Below, piece by piece: positions 37,275-49,148 of a stretch of DNA of 64,000 nucleotides. A program made the position numbers and the translations under genes. This DNA comes from Austropuccinia psidii (lineage: Eukaryota > Basidiomycota > Pucciniomycetes > Pucciniales > Sphaerophragmiaceae): assembly GCA_023105745.1 (NCBI GenBank), contig JALGQZ010000001.1, forward strand, positions 65,800,937 through 65,864,936, given 5' to 3'. How positions within the stretch are numbered: the stretch's first letter is position 1; every line of letters starts with the position of its first letter. Under the pieces are notes generated by a model that saw only the letters and a program-made list of their open reading frames with translations, did not search any database and was not told the DNA's origin.

Positions 37275-37974
37275 ATTTACTTAAAAGGCCTTTAAAAAGA
37301 TTCTAATTGGGTTTATCCAATAATAAATTATATTTATAATCATAAAATTATATAATAATTTTATATTTTATTGATGTTAAAAGCTATTGAGGCATTTGGA
37401 AAGCAATTGTACTGTCTTACACGTGGTTTTTTCACATCCTTAGACTTGCAAGAACTTTCTTTGAGTGACTCTAGTGATTAAAAAAAGATATTCTATAAAT
37501 TAAAAATAATTTTTCTTATAATTTAATTTTATAAAGAATCATTAATTTGTATTTTATTCCTTAAAAATAAAAATAAAAATATAAAAAATATTAAGAAATA
37601 TTAAAAACCAATAAAAAAGTTATTTTTATTCATTTTTATTCATTTCTTTATTCATTTCAATTTCTTAAAGATATAAAAGCAATTTCTACGTGGAAAATTG
37701 CCATATCTTGCCAAAAAATAACACTTCTTATAAAAAGACTTATATTTATTTGTCTTTTTTAGTGTTTGAGGATAACCCAACAGAAGATAACCAAACTACT
37801 GTTGAGAGATTGGTGGAAGAAACTTGTCAAAGTTCTCCAACACCAGTTATCACTAAAAGAAAGAATCTTTCCAGGACCCACCATTCAAGACTCTGAAGGT
37901 GAGCACCTCTTTTATAATTGCCATAAAAAGAATTTTTATCCTAAAATACTTTTATTTTTTTTATTTCTTAAATT
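37275..37974 (+). other. RE5 leader with possible small open frames and an intron-like segment
   Basis: AT-rich leader. Two short frames, at 37690-37896 and 37766-37978, look protein-like near their ends (TPVITKRKNLSRTHHSRL and LSLKERIFPGPTIQDSEG). A candidate intron is at 37899-37985 (GTGAGC...ACCAG, 87 bp). Removing it would join TIQDSE to EEVPNTPSNQMELDSEVELI in the second frame, an acidic segment similar to the start of RE4 gag. The intron is inferred only. Confidence 0.4.
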
Positions 37975-40185
37975 ATGACTACCAGAAGAGGTTCCCAATA
38001 CTCCATCCAATCAGATGGAGCTGGACTCAGAGGTAGAACTGATCCCTCAAAAGGGAAAAGAAAGGGCAATATCCCCAGTGGAACAGAATCCACACAAGGA
38101 AGTGCCTTATCCCAAAGGCAAGTACCAGAAATGCCCATGATATCTGAACCTGAATTGGAGCTAAGTATGAGTAACTCAAATAGGTACAAATCACATTCAG
38201 AGGGCTCAAATAGACATCTACATGAGCCAGTACAAGCAGTATTACACAGTGTACAAGGACAAAGATTGGGAAATGCTGCCTCAAATACACCAAGGAGTGA
38301 TGAACTCCTGGCACATCCTGAAAAAGTTCCTCAAAAAGGAGGAGATAGTGAAATACTCCAATGGATGGAATCCACTGTCATCCAAACCTCAAATCAAAAA
38401 AATCAAGTATTACCACACCAAAAAGAGGGAGGCAACCAAGGAAGAAGCCCCAGTAGCTTCTACCAGCAAGCCCCAAGCCAACCCACTTCCCCAAGAAGGG
38501 GAGAAGAACAAGAAAAAGAATTGGAGGAAACCATATTCCCCAAGCTACAGGATCCCAAAAATCCAAAAGGATGCCATGGACAATGTTTTCAACATGGCCA
38601 GAACTTTGATGGAGTTCAAAGACAAAGAGGAACAAAGAATGAGACAACCCCATTTCCCAAAGAAATAACCTTGTCTCCTGATGTTGTAAATACTTTAACA
38701 GAGCTTAAAAATAGTATTTTACCTCTTAAAGACATTAAAAATAGGTTATTATCTTTCCAAGAAATAAATAATAGCTTATCATCTTTAACCAAACTTGTTG
38801 TACAAAATAAGAAAGAAATTGATAACATAAAATTTATGATTGAAAATAATAAACGAAAAGTATTAATTGACAATACTCAGAAATTAATACAAGGACAACA
38901 AGAATTGTACAAATACATAAGTGATATCAAAGAGAAAACTTTGACAATCAATTATGATGTGAGTATTGACAATCTTACAGAAAAATTAAACAAATTAAGT
39001 ATTTCTGTAGAAAAATTTGAAGAAAAGACTTCATCACACCAAAAATTACTTTTGGACCATGTGGAAAAAAGTGATGAAGCAAGAATGCATCTAAAAGATG
39101 ATATTTAAAGTGAAATATGGCTTATTACTGAAAAAATGGATAAAATGAATGAGGCTAATCTAAATATGCCAAAGTTATCAACTCCATTTTCTCATATAAG
39201 AAGCCCTGTTAAAACAAAAGAGGAATTGACAAATTCTTTCATAACATACTTGAATCACCAAGACAATAACCAAGTCTTAATGAAGGAAGCACCTCAATTA
39301 AAAGAATGGCCAACATTCACAGGAGAAGGTGAATATGACCACATGTCATTTATTAAGATAATTGACATGTTACAAGAAGACTATGCCATACCAGATGAAT
39401 TAATCACTGCAAGATTACATTCATTGTTTGAGAAATCTGCAAAAAGATGGTATTATGGCATAAGACAAACAAATGGTAAAAATACCTGGTCTTGGTGGAA
39501 ACAAGAAATAATCACCAAGTGGGCAAATGATGCCTGGAGGTATAAGATAGAAAATGCATTTTAAAATTCTTTCTTTGACCCAGAGAAAGATAAACCTTTA
39601 ACTTGGTTCTTGAAACAAGTTGAAAGGCTTAATGCACTGTACCCAGAAATGTCACAAAAAATGGTGCACATGAAAATACTTAAGAAATGTGGAGGGGAAC
39701 TAGAACATGCCCTGAGAAGCAGGTGTATAGAACCATGCTCCACAGAAGAATATATAAATGCACTAGAAGATATAGTGACAAGAACAAAAATTGGCAGAAC
39801 TTGGAAGAAATTGGACATTAAAAGCCCAAATAAGCCATTTATCAAAAAAGATAAATTAAAAGAATCCTTCAAGCCCAATACATCCAACAATAATGAGCAA
39901 AGAAAATGCCATAAATGTGGAGGTATTGGACACTTAGCCAATAATTGCCTCAAAAAGGCAAAGATCAATGAAATAGTGGAAACAGAAAGCCTTAATGACA
40001 AAGAGGAGGAATCTGACTCTGAAAAAGAGACAGAAGAGTCAGAAAGCTCTTAAAGTGATGAAATCAATATAATTAATGCACAAATTAATGATATTGATAT
40101 AATTTATGAAGTACTGGATGTTAGCTCAAACTTACCACAAGTTGGGACATCTGACACAAACCTGACAAATATACAAGATGCCAAA
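37975..40185 (+). pseudogene. RE5 gag
   Basis: Frame 1 opens at ATG 37975 (MTTRRGSQYSIQSD) and would produce Gag fused to Pol. The first 377 codons are open to TAA at 39106-39108. Further TAA stops at 39562-39564 and 40051-40053 interrupt it without changing frame. Residues about 235-375 are a lysine- and leucine-rich, coiled-coil-like region (NTLTELKNSILPLKDIKNRL). The Gag core has KEWPTFTGEGEYDHMSFI near 39300 and the major-homology-like KQVERLNALYPEMSQKM near 39610. The zinc knuckle CHKCGGIGHLANNC at 39907-39948 is intact. An acidic tail (EEESDSEKETEESESS) leads to protease. The first 230 residues are hydrophilic, with no domain I know. Confidence 0.9.
38222..38668 (+). CDS. Overlapping open frame in RE5 gag (+1 relative to the gag-pol frame)
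   Basis: 148 codons open in frame 2, wholly inside the frame-1 Gag. The product is strongly basic then helical: RKPYSPSYRIPKIQKDAMDN, VFNMARTLMEFKDKEEQRM, ending PHFPKK. The same frame in the diverged RE2/RE3 gag (23584-23766) keeps KPYS, RIP-IQ-D-M-NV and M-RT-ME---KEE, then also stops, and the frame-1 product continues in both. A slippery-like CCCAAAG lies seven bases before its stop in RE5 and would shift ribosomes -1 into the Gag frame; RE2/RE3 has no clear equivalent. This may be the true N-terminal Gag, a dual-coded protein, or a by-product of DNA similarity. Whether it is expressed is unknown. Confidence 0.45.
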   Translation: MSQYKQYYTVYKDKDWEMLPQIHQGVMNSWHILKKFLKKEEIVKYSNGWNPLSSKPQIKKIKYYHTKKREATKEEAPVASTSKPQANPLPQEGEKNKKKNWRKPYSPSYRIPKIQKDAMDNVFNMARTLMEFKDKEEQRMRQPHFPKK

Positions 40186-43100
40186 ATGTATAGAACCAAA
40201 CCTGCAAGAGGAATGGGATATACAGCTGGAAAATCGAGTATAAGTAATGTTATGGTTGATAACCAAGAAGGAAAAGTTAACTTAGATACAGGAGCATATT
40301 GCACCTGTGTTGGCAAAAGTTATTTAAAAACCATTGTCCCAGACTGGCAAGAAAAACTTATGCCAATACAAGGTGCCAAATTCAGTAGTGCAAGTGAGAG
40401 CATGAAGCCCCTTGGAATAAATGATTTAACACTAATTTTTCCTCATCCTTCACAATGTGTCAGAATGAAAGTGGAATTTGTGGTAATGGACAACTGTACC
40501 AATAATCACTTTATCCTGGGAAATGACTACTTATCAATCTATGGTATAGATATCTCTAACCAGAAGGATAGATATTTTACTATAGGAGACAGCAAAAGAC
40601 AAAAGTTTGGCTTCTTAAATAACAAAAAACAAATTACAGTTATTAAGAATGAAGAAAAGATTCCAGAAAAGGATCTTTTTATATCTGAACAACTTAAAGA
40701 GGCAGAATTCAATCAAGAATTAACAGAAAGAATGAAAGAAAAATTAATTGACCTCTTATTTAAGTACAAAAATGCCTTTGCAACTGACAAAGAGCCACTA
40801 GGTGCTATAATTGGGCATGAAGTAGACATAATTCTTAATGTGGAAAAGCCTTACCCACCCTTACTAAGGAGACCAGCTTACCCAGCTAGTCCAAGAGCCA
40901 GAGAAGCCTTAGAGGTACACATTAAAGAATTAATGGACCTCGGAGTACTGAGAAAGGTAGGACATAATGAACAGGTAGAAGTCACTACACCTGTCATTAT
41001 AACTTGGCATAATGGAAAATAAAGGATGGTAGGAGACTTCAGAGCCCTGAACACCTATACCGTTCCAGACAGATATCCAATACCTAGAATCCATGAGACA
41101 TTGACTCAATTGTTACAAGCTAAGTTCATCACAGCTATGGATGCTCTTAAGGGTTTTCATCAAAATGTCTTAACAGAAAATGCCAAGAAACTACTAAGAA
41201 TAATACTCCATAGTGGAATTTTTGAATACTTAAGAATGCCATTTGGGATAAAAAATGCACCTTCCCATTATCAAAGAATGATGAATACCATATTCCCTGA
41301 AGAATTATCAGAAGGATGGTTATTTATCTATATTGATGATATTATAGTCTGCTCAGAGACTTGGGAAAGCCACCTTACAAGACTAGAAAGAGTACTTCAG
41401 AAAATAGTACAAGTAAATATGAAAATTTCCTTGAAAAAGTGTCATTTTGCATATAGTGAGCTAAAAGCACTAGGAAATGTTGTATCTGGCCTTAGTCTAG
41501 GCATAGACAAAAATAAAGTGGCAGCAGTACTACTTAAACCAATGCCTCAAACCAAAAAAGAAATGCAATAATTTCTAGGATTCGCTGGTTACTATAGACA
41601 GAATATAAAGGACTTTGCAAAAATTGCTAAATCCTTGTATAAGCTATGTGACCAACAAACAGTCTATGAAATGACAGAAGAAAAAGTCAAGGCATATGAA
41701 GAATTGAAAAATTCCTTAACAAATGCCCCATTTCTTCTAATGCCAGATTGGAAACTACCCTTTAAACTTTACATTGATGCTTGTGGAGAAGGACTAGGTG
41801 CTGCACTACACCAGACACAAATTATCAATGACAAACCGGTAGAAGGACCAATTTGTTTCATTTCAAGGCAGATAAAGCCAACAGAAGCAAGATATGGAGC
41901 AAGCCAAATGGAATGCCTCTGCTTAGTGTGGGCTTTAGAAAAATCACATTACTATTTGGATGGAACATTATTTGATGTGATCACAGACTGTAATGCTGTA
42001 AAATCTCTATTAAACATGAAAACGCCAAATAGACATATGCTGAGATGGCAAATTGCTATCCAAGAATATAGAGGAAATATGACTATTGTGCATAAATCTG
42101 GAAATATTCATAAAAATGCAGATGGTCTTAGCAGATGGGCTTTAGCAAATACCCCTGACAATCCAGCATGGGTACCACAAGAAGAACACCATATAGAAGG
42201 AATATGTGTTACAGACATTGGCACAGAATTCTTTAACCAAGCTAAAGAAAGCTATAAGACAGAAAGAAATTGCCATATCTTAAGCAAACTTCTAATGAAA
42301 TACTGCAAAGACCCATCACTTTCATCAAAACTAGATGAAACATGGAAAAAGGCATATGATGAAGGAAGATTCCACCTCCTTGATGGAATCCTCTACCCTA
42401 GAACAAAACACACATGTGTTATTACCTTAACAGATAGAACACTAATAAACACTATTTTACATGAGTGTCATGATAGTGTTGCATCTGGACATCTCTCAGA
42501 AGATAGGACACTAGAGAGGGTGAAAACCTGCTCTTGGTGGCCAAATTGGAAGAAAGATGTTGCAGAGTACTGTCAAACCTGTGACAGATGCCAAAAGGCC
42601 AACAGAGCCACAGGAAAGAAATTTGGAATGATGATCCAAATCCAAGAACCAAAATCCCCATGGGAAATAGTTCATATGGATTGGGTAACAGCATTACTTC
42701 CAGGAGGAGACAGGAGTTATAATGCATGCCTAGTGTTAGTTGACAGGTACAGTAAAACTCCCATGTTCTTACCATGTCACAAAGATTACACAGCTATGGA
42801 TACAGCCATAATGATATGGAATAAAGTCATTAGCCACACAGGCTTATTCCAAAACATTAAAAGTGACAGAGACCCAAAGTTCACTTCAGCATTATGGACA
42901 AATCTCCATAACTTGTTTGGGACAAAGTTATCATTCTCAACAGCTTATCATCCTCAAACTCATGGTTTAGCAGAAAGAATGATACAGACCTTAGAGGACA
43001 TGATCAGAAGATTCTGTGCTTATGGGCTAGAATTCAAAGATTCTGATGGTTTTACCCATGATTGGTGTACACTAATACCAGCACTGGAACTGGCATATAA

Positions 43101-43773
43101 AACATCAACCCATTCTTCTACTGGAAAAACACCAGCAATGCTAGAAAAAGGTTGGAATCCAAGACTTTCTTATGATACCCTCAAAAAGGACTTAGTGGAT
43201 ATACACCCAACAGCAAGCAGCTTCAAAATAATTCTTGACAAAGCAAGACACCATGCAAACAGATGCATGCAAGACTCTTTCAAATATGCAAAGGAAAGAT
43301 GTGACAAAAGTCATAAACCACCTGACTTCAAAATAGGAGATTTGGTGTTAGTATCAACTCTTAATTTTAATAACATAAAAGGACCAAAGAAATTGAAAGA
43401 TCCCTTTGCAGGACCATTTATGATAAAAGCACTTCATGGACCCAATGCTGTAAAATTGGAACTCACAGGTGATTTAATGAAAAATCACCCAGCTTTCCCT
43501 GTAAGTCTAATAAAACCTTACAGCTCAAGTGACAAGGAATTATTTCCACTAAGAAATAAACCCCCACTTGAAATCCCCCCTTTGGAAGAAGGAGAAGAAA
43601 AGAAAATTATGAAAGTTCTTAAAGAAAGAAGGACAAGAAACAAAAAAGAAAGAGAATACCTTGTAAGGTATAGAAATCCAACTCAAGAAGATGAATGGCT
43701 ACTTGAGAAAGATATAACAAATTCTGATAAACTACTAAGTAGGTTTAGACATGAAAGAAAACCTAAAGAATAA
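40186..43773 (+). pseudogene. RE5 pol: protease, RT, RNase H, integrase, chromodomain-like tail
   Basis: In the same frame as gag, with two TAA stops, at 41020-41022 (after WHNGK) and 41569-41571 (after KKEMQ). Protease DTGA is at 40285-40296. RT contains YPPLLRRPAYPASPRAREA, VGDFRALNTYTVP and an intact YIDD at 41329-41340. RNase H lies at 41755-42150 ([31 protein letters not shown]). Integrase has zinc ligands [11 protein letters not shown] and CQTCDRC, and catalytic acids at 42679-42681, 42865-42867 and 42973-42975; the usual HPQTDG reads HPQTHG. The tail [11 protein letters not shown]...[10 protein letters not shown] is chromodomain-like. From 41635 the final 712 codons are open, covering RNase H and integrase. 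Apart from the stops all active sites look competent, so this was recently functional. Confidence 0.93.
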
Positions 43774-43879
43774 TAAAATAAAGCATTATTGAGCTTCAAG
43801 ACTGATAAAGTCTACTGAAGAGGTAGGACAGTGGATGATACCCTAATCACACATATCAGATTGTGGTACAATCTTTTTT

Positions 43880-43891
43880 GGTGGTAGGGAA
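43880..43891 (+). other. RE5 polypurine tract
   Basis: GGTGGTAGGGAA immediately before the 3' LTR. The 106 bases between the pol stop and this tract are untranslated and contain GTGGTACAAT, as in RE1. Confidence 0.7.
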
Positions 43892-45919
43892 TGTGAGCCT
43901 TTGAGATATGACCACATACCCAATAAGGTCACAAAAGATACTTAGAGCAATTATACCTTTAAGACAATTATATTAAAATCACTTAGAATAATTACACATT
44001 AAAAATAATTACTTTAAAAGTACAAAAAATACCATAAATTGGTACAAAACTTGGTTTAACTTAAAAGCCAATGAATCAACATGTAAAATAAATTATACCA
44101 TTGGATTTCCCATGGTAAAATACACATATACCATTTTTATGGCATATTTGTAAAACCAATATTTAATGAGTTATAAGGAATAATACCTTATAAAAACCAT
44201 AAATCCTTATTTATTTCAAGAACCAATGAAACAACATGTACAATAAATTGTACCATTAAATTCCCCATGAAATTCCACACATAAAACAATTAATGAGCTA
44301 ATTACCAAAGTTAATACTTAAGGAATTAACCTGAATATATGCACTTTTGTGGTCAATGCATATATTCAAGGATCATAGCTAATATCTCTTAAACTATACA
44401 GGATAGAGTGATGAACCAAAAATAAAGTTACCACGTAATTACTGTGAGAACACAGATATGAACTTTATTTTACAATTTATAAACAAGGTTAAAACCTATG
44501 ATGAAATATTGATAAAAATCAACATAGCTGTTGACCACTTTGTTGTGAAAGTGGTCCAAACTTAGAATAAAGTACACAGTTGGATTCTACTAGTTCATTC
44601 GTGAAGAATGATTTAATTTGTATTACTAAATTCAGGGTATAACCCCCTGAAGTCATGATTTGAAGTTTAAAATATTGAATTTCGACAGAAAAGATGAGTT
44701 ACAAGGCAAATCATCAAAATTAGAAATTTGATGATGTAATGAAAATCTCTTGGCAGCATAATAAGGTTATGTCAAGCTATCAGAATTCACTCTCTGAATT
44801 ACTGTAGCATGTAAAACCTAAAGGTTATTAAAGATCAAAGTCTGAGCTTAATTTGAGCAGTTATGATCACTCACTGTAACCTTAATTTAAGTTTAACAGT
44901 CATATGAGTGATAAAATTGGTGATTACTATTAGTTTATGATTAAAACTAATGAAATCCACGAAAATTGGGGTTCTTCCAAGCCTCTGATGTCATCAACTT
45001 TGGAGTTATAGTGATAACTCTAAATAATGGTGTAATAATGATGCAATATGGTTTGATCATGATGTAATCATCTCCAAACCTTAAAATATTAATCAATTCC
45101 AGTGGATATGATCAGTACACGTCTACTAGAAGCCTGCTGGACTCTAGGAGGGAGGTATTTACTATAAATGGAGCTCTTTTTACTCTATTTTCCCCTCAGA
45201 CGCATCAAAAACATTAAATCAATTAAATCAAAGGTAATTTCTTTATTCTTTATATATAAAACTATTATATTATTAAATACCAAAGACCACTTTGTTATAA
45301 TCATCTATTTTGACGTGATTGAATCATTTATTTAATTGTTTTTGCTAAAAATCTCTCTAAAAACTCATTTCCACGTAAAAATCAAGAATATTAGTAATTT
45401 TTCTTTATTTTTATTGTAAATACAATTTGAAAAGGTTGTATTTATATTTTTTGGCATAAAATATTTCAAAATTATTATATTGAGTGTTAAAAGCAGGTTA
45501 TTTTCTCTTATTATAATAATTTTCTCTTTATTATTATCTTAATAATTCTTTAATTAATATAAATAGTATTTATATTAATTTATAACTTTAATATTGGTAA
45601 TATTATTGTTATTAATTGTTTTTTATTAATAAAAAACAATTTTTTACGCCTTTATTATTTGTTTGTAACAATAATAAAGTGCTTTTAAATATATTAATTA
45701 TTTTATATTAATATATTTATTTTATTTTATTATATTTTATAATATAAATTATATTATTATATTTTATTAATAATATAGTTATTTTTACGCCATAATTATA
45801 ATAATTCTTTATTATTATAATTATTTTTTATCTTATTTATTTCATTTATAAGGACATTCATAGTACAATAAGTAAAATATTAGTAATGTTTACTTATTGT
45901 TTCATAGTCAAACCTTACA
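43892..45919 (+). repeat. Family-1 3' LTR of RE5
   Basis: TGTGAGCC to ACCTTACA; 2,028 bp, partner of 35246-37254. Small differences include a short insertion near 44820 (a repeat-like TTATTAAAGATC). TATAAATG is at 45163-45170. Confidence 0.95.
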
Positions 45920-45924
45920 GAAAA
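45920..45924 (+). repeat. RE5 target duplication, right copy
   Basis: GAAAA, identical to 35241-35245. Confidence 0.92.
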
Positions 45925-46648
45925 ACATTTTACCTAGAATTATATATTGTATCAAACCAATACAGCCAAAATTGAGAAAGATATCATCAGTTTATGTATA
46001 ACAGATATTATCAGATTGATACCCACTAAGCATACCATAATCACATTCTCATAGTATGTAGAAAAAAATTGAATATTCACATTATCTGAAGAATAGTTAC
46101 AGAATAAGATAATGAAAATTCCTAACTTTACAGTAATAGTTACCCTTCATTCATATTTGAATACCTTCCATATATATAAATGAACTATGAGCTTCTATAC
46201 ACCTATTATTATGAATATGCAAAGTGACACCTTGACAGGAAAAACCATATTTCTTACATAATTATATATTCTAACCATAGTGCATATCTAATTTCACAAA
46301 TTAACTTTGGAAACCCCAAATCAGCCTTAAGTTTCTGAGAAAACATCTTATTTTTCAGAATCAGATTATTTCAAGGTGCCTACCTTAGTTTTTAAATACC
46401 ACCATCAGATTGGTAAGAATCAAGTCAGTTTAAGGTGCATGGCTTAATTCTAATATACAACCATCTGATTGCTCATAATTCATATTTCAAATCTCCAATC
46501 TTAAATAGCACAATTTCATTGGTTAGAGTTAGAAATAATTTAACTTTCATACCACAAGTTATCAAATTAATTGATCCCTAAAAGTGATTGGTGAAAACAT
46601 TTGGGTGTGTGGTTTGGATACACCAAACCATAACACCAACAATTTAAA
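45925..46648. other. Unassigned sequence between RE5 and the next solo LTR
   Basis: No gene recognised. A short imperfect direct duplication of about 70 bp sits at 46370-46510 (AAGGTGCCTACCTTAG... and AAGGTGCATGGCTTAA..., each followed by ACCATC-GATTG). Confidence 0.5.
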
Positions 46649-48293
46649 ATGTCTCAAAAATTAAATTATCCTATTTCGCTTGTTTTTGAAAGGCTCTCTG
46701 GTGGGTCCCGAAGATAGTAATATCTGGCCCCTTTCCCAGTCTCCCTCAATCTTTGTCAGGTTGAGTCTATGTAGAAGTAGTAATTAGGCTATTTACAACT
46801 TTAACTGTGACTGTGACACGTGATAAAAGATTTAAAATAAAGTTATTGATAGAGAATAAGGATTTTATAGTAAAATTCAAAGGGCTTTACCATTATAAAA
46901 TAGTGGTGGTGAGCGCTGTTGAAAGCCCTGGGTGCAGCTTGACCGGTTGGATGACAATAATTAAGATTGCAATTATACCTGGTTATTTTCCAAGATTATA
47001 GCTGTTTTTGACAGTTTTACTACGTAGGAATTTAAGAGCAGGATGTGGAAAGCTTTTCTGGCTGTGAAAAGCCCTCCTTTTATCCTGAAATGGGGTGGAA
47101 AGGCTACTAGACCTTTCCACATAGGGGAAGTGAAGATTTTTCACTCTCTGAGACAGGCTTATGGTTTGCAAAAGGCCTGTATAGCCCGTATTGGGCTCAG
47201 ATGTGGTTTTGAAACCACATATGGGCAGTTTTCACCAATACAGGGTGAAACCTTTCATCTGGGGACCACATAGCCTTCTTCTGACATGTATGACACATAG
47301 AATGCTGTACAGAAACTGTATGGGACCCCAGTATTGACTGACTTATGAGGTATTGAAGTATGAAAATGATTCTTTGTCTGTTTGACACCTCATAATCATG
47401 GTTATGGGATATTATCCCATGTTAAGGCTGTATTGGCCAAAGTGTGGGATCTTGACCTTAAAACAGCCATAAACTTGTCAGTTCTTGAGATATCAACCTC
47501 AAAGTTGGTTCAGTGTGTAGCCCTGTATGTTTTCGACACAATGGTACCTTATTTGATATGGCTATCATTAAATATGGCAAAGTTATCCCATGTACAAGAT
47601 ATTTTGTCCATATGCATGTTTTAGGCAAAAGCTGTATTGGGCTTGTTTTCCCCCATACCTTTTGTTCTAGTTGAGATATGAGGAAATGGATGACACCATC
47701 ATATAGCCCTAATTGTGCTCTTTCCAAAAAGACCCCACTTTAGGTATCTCACACTAAAACTGTAGAAGTTAGATGAGAGGTGAATGTTTTGTTCACCTAA
47801 ATGTGGCCTGAGTTGGTCATAACTTCAGTAATACTGGTTCTAGCTAAATTTGGCTGGTACCATTGGATATCCCTTACTGAGAGCTTCATTTTGAATACCC
47901 ATTTGATGGGGTTAAGCCTCTTACTCTGTATTTCATATGAGAGGTGAAAATTAAGGTTTATTCTCAGCAACAACTTTGAGCAGGATTAACTCTGTTATTC
48001 TTTGTCCTATGATGATGGGACTTGTATTTTTGAAAAGGGGTGAGTTTCCCCTTTCTTTTTATATCTTCTGAGCTAATTTGGCTCAGCTCCATGTTTTGGT
48101 GGTATCTTGGCTATACCATTGGTTTATGGTATTTTGGCTGTCATGCTTGTGCTCTGGTTTTGAGTCACAGGCTGACAATCTTACTCTTTAGAAAACAGTT
48201 TTTGGTCAACATATCCCTTTTCTAGTAGGACAATCTGGCCTTATCCCAAAAATATCCTTAGAGAGGCTCAATATCTTAGAGTTTTTTCATTAA
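46649..48293 (+). pseudogene. Possible coding relic split by a solo LTR
   Basis: From ATG 46649 a frame reads MSQKLNYPISLVFERLSGGS, then two stops, then YLAPFPVSLNL up to the LTR. After removing the LTR and one copy of its ATCTT duplication, the same frame continues as TL*KTVFGQHIPFLVGQSGLI to ISLERLNILEFFH and TAA at 48291-48293. Three stops in about 80 codons make it a relic at best. I do not recognise the family. The frame running smoothly across the insertion point is the main support. Confidence 0.3.
46754..48177 (-). mobile_element. Solo LTR, family 2 (S2)
   Basis: Plus-strand ends TGTCAGGTTGAGTC and CAGGCTGACA; 1,424 bp, flanked by perfect ATCTT duplications (46749-46753 and 48178-48182). 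No internal element sequence is present, so it arose by LTR-LTR recombination. Same orientation as RE4. Confidence 0.93.
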
Positions 48294-48322
48294 GTATTAG
48301 TTGAAATATATTTAGGGTGTTA

Positions 48323-48420
48323 GTAAACACACGTAAGCCCTTACATGTTTTTGCCAAAAACCTATGTGTGTTTACCAATTTATGCCCAAAACACGTATGT
48401 TTATGGTAAAAACATGTATG
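48323..48420. repeat. Cluster of inverted GTAAAMACACGTA-type motifs
   Basis: GTAAACACACGTAAG at 48323-48337 faces CTTACATGTTTTTGCC at 48340-48355, making a near-perfect hairpin. GTGTGTTTACC (48366-48376) and GGTAAAAACATGTATG (48405-48420) repeat the motif. A further copy, CTTACGTGTTTTTACC, lies at 52403-52418 on the other side of the transposase relic, inverted with respect to the first. Such subterminal repeats are common near DNA-transposon ends. Confidence 0.5.
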
Positions 48421-48593
48421 TCACCTTATTTTTCACAAACCATTTCTCAGGATTAGTCTTGAGGTTTTTTTAATTTTTTTTTCTGCCATATTTTTCCTGA
48501 CATGGTATGTCAATATCCACAAATGTTTTCTTTTTTTTTTGGCCAATATGACTAAATGGCATATTTTTTGGAAAATTCATTTAAAATCTTTTC

Positions 48594-48975
48594 ACTTATT
48601 AATTTACTGCTTTATTTGGAAATGAAGGGTTCAATATGGAGAATAAAGAACCAGAAGTCCATAATCTTGGGGATTTTCTTTGGTGGGACAAGTGAAGACA
48701 CAAAAAGTGTTTTTTTCGAATGTTTTTTTCCTGTCTTTGTAATATGACTATTTTTAAAAACTTAATATAGAAACTTCCCACTTATGAATTTCCTTCAATT
48801 ATTTTTATCAAAATGAAGGGTTCAATCTGTACAATAAAAGACCTGAAGCCCATGAAATTGTGGAATTTTTTGGTGGGACAACAAGTGAAGGTGCAATAAG
48901 TGTTTTTTTGCAAAATTTTTTTTCTTGTTTGTGATATGACTATTTTTAAGTACAAAAGCTCCACATTCTTGATAA
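48594..48975. repeat. Tandem duplication, 191-bp period
   Basis: Two imperfect copies. AATGAAGGGTTCAAT occurs at 48621 and 48812, and TTTGGTGGGACAA and GATATGACTATTTTTAA-like blocks recur at the same spacing. Copies differ by scattered substitutions and short indels. Function unknown. Confidence 0.7.
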
Positions 48976-49148
48976 AAAAAGAGAATTAGTTGGGATTTAA
49001 GCAATAAATAGGACTGAGGAGGGGGATAATTGGCATAAATTGTATATACAAAAATCAATCAATCTCAATCAACCTCCAAAATAGCTGGTCTTTTCTGAGG
49101 GGGGGAGGAAGATTGGACAAATATAAGATCCTGTGTTTCTTAAATTTA

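Larger units (their letters stand above)
35246..45919 (+). mobile_element. RE5: complete Ty3/gypsy chromovirus-type element
   Basis: A full-length 10,674-bp element with paired 2.0-kb LTRs, perfect GAAAA target duplication, primer binding site, single-frame gag-pol and polypurine tract. Over the first roughly 390 bases the LTRs differ at about 14 positions by eye (about 96% identity), mostly transitions. It is therefore the youngest complete copy here, but not brand new. The gag-pol frame carries five TAA stops and no frameshift. It sits about 560 bases right of the RE2 composite. Confidence 0.95.
48183..49148. other. Repeat-rich non-coding stretch left of the FAR1 relic
   Basis: Holds a cluster of CTTACATGTTTTTGCC-like motifs in both orientations (48323-48420) and a 191-bp tandem duplication (48594-48975), both listed separately. 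No coding sequence could be assigned, though 49050-49148 may be decayed transposase. Confidence 0.5.

Noticed and set aside
42452..42775. 107-codon minus-strand frame
   Set aside because: Antisense of the RE5 integrase; the plus strand is clearly the coding one.
37975..43773. Reassignment or routine readthrough of TAA in RE5
   Set aside because: Other copies have sense codons at these positions and also carry TGA and TAG stops, so ordinary mutation is the simpler explanation.
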